Origin: Lentzea guizhouensis
GTDB lineage: Bacteria; Actinomycetota; Actinomycetes; Mycobacteriales; Pseudonocardiaceae
DNA: 64,000 nucleotides
Assembly: GCF_001701025.1 (NCBI RefSeq)
Contig: NZ_CP016793.1
Coordinates: 6,014,001-6,078,000 of the forward strand
Direction: 5' to 3'
Shown here: positions 63,750 through 64,000 of the stretch, piece by piece
Layout of the letters: each line of letters starts with the position of its first letter
Position numbering within the stretch: position 1 is the stretch's first letter
Program-made: the position numbers and the translations under genes
The notes under the pieces: generated by a model
What the model was told of the DNA's origin: nothing
Seen by the model: only the letters and a program-made list of their open reading frames with translations
Databases searched by the model: none

Positions 63750-64000
63750 GTCGGCCGCCGGCTCACCGAGCAGCTGCTGGAACGCGGGGACACCGTCGCG
63801 GCCACCGCCCGCCGCCTGGACACCCTCGACGACCTGGCCGCCCGGCACGGCGACCGGCTGTGGCGCGCCCGGCTCGACGTCACCGACACCGGTTCGCTGC
63901 GGGAGGTGGTGGACCGCGCGTTCGCCGAGCTCGGCCGCATCGACGTCGTCGTCTCCAACGCCGGCTACGGCCTGTTCGGTGCCGCGGAGGAGCTCACCGA
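63750..64000 (+). pseudogene. Short-chain dehydrogenase (SDR), 5' end missing and cut by window end
   Basis: The plus strand reads VGRRLTEQLLERGDTVAATARRLDTLDDLA..., then LDVTDTGSLREVVDRAFAELGRIDVVVSNAGYGLFGAAEEL to the window end. This is a classical SDR: end of the TGxxxGxG coenzyme motif, D in LDVTD, NAG. The start (about eight residues up to TGAS) is absent and no start codon is in frame. The rest lies beyond the window. It is head-to-head with the TetR remnant, the usual TetR-SDR arrangement. Confidence 0.75.

Overview
The window is GC-rich actinobacterial DNA. The high-GC codon use, GTG starts, SARP/AfsR-type and LacI/TetR regulators, ECF sigma factors and many secreted hydrolases suggest a Pseudonocardiaceae-like filamentous actinomycete. 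The genus is an inference from gene content only.

Layout. 1-8608 (minus) is an operon of two tandem WGR/DUF4132 proteins, a MoxR-type AAA ATPase and the start of a DUF5682 protein. 8698-10251 is a GH13 alpha-glucosidase with LacI-type operators upstream. 10382-10769 (plus) is the most unusual locus: a promoter, a 15-codon leader ORF rich in Gln, His and Met codons, an attenuator-like terminator, then three packed tRNA genes with anticodons CTG (Gln), GTG (His) and CAT (Met-like). 10771-13421 holds a lipoprotein, a DUF1684 remnant, an APH-like kinase and an Excalibur-type membrane protein. 13657-18981 is a small biosynthetic cluster (GT4-GT2 fusion, radical SAM enzyme, PLP decarboxylase), followed by two LacI paralogues with a CebR-like operator. 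21350-25903 holds an ECF sigma fusion and an HTH-NB-ARC-TPR regulator. 26063-29277 has a GT87 transferase and a TetR gene whose twin operators bracket a promoter for an SRPBCC/DUF4166 pair. 29289-30710 is an AMP-ligase-like gene with an internal amber codon.

30889-37541 contains an AfsR/SARP regulator followed by an NlpC/P60-like pair and a lytic transglycosylase-like protein. The two promoters carry matching 11-bp-period heptamer arrays of the kind SARPs bind, so this is probably a cell-wall-hydrolase regulon of the adjacent regulator. 37610-45659 holds a truncated acyl-CoA synthetase, an NCS1 permease, a tachylectin-like secreted protein, a sigma/CU044_5270 pair, a TetR/DUF2306 divergent pair, a secreted serine hydrolase and a NUDIX enzyme. 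45688-47737 is a decayed, lower-GC stretch with an AlkD-like pseudogene and a Panacea antitoxin next to a broken Fic toxin. 47886-63096 holds a GH92 mannosidase, phosphoesterases, a two-component system, a molybdopterin oxidoreductase, a PAS-PP2C/patatin pair and other housekeeping or accessory genes. The window ends in a TetR/SDR pair whose 5' ends are both missing.

Several genes (DUF4132 copy 1, LacI copy 1, the ECF sigma, the NB-ARC regulator, the histidine kinase) are split by one- or two-base frame changes in GC-rich tracts. Some of these are probably consensus errors, so single-gene pseudogene claims from them should be read with caution.
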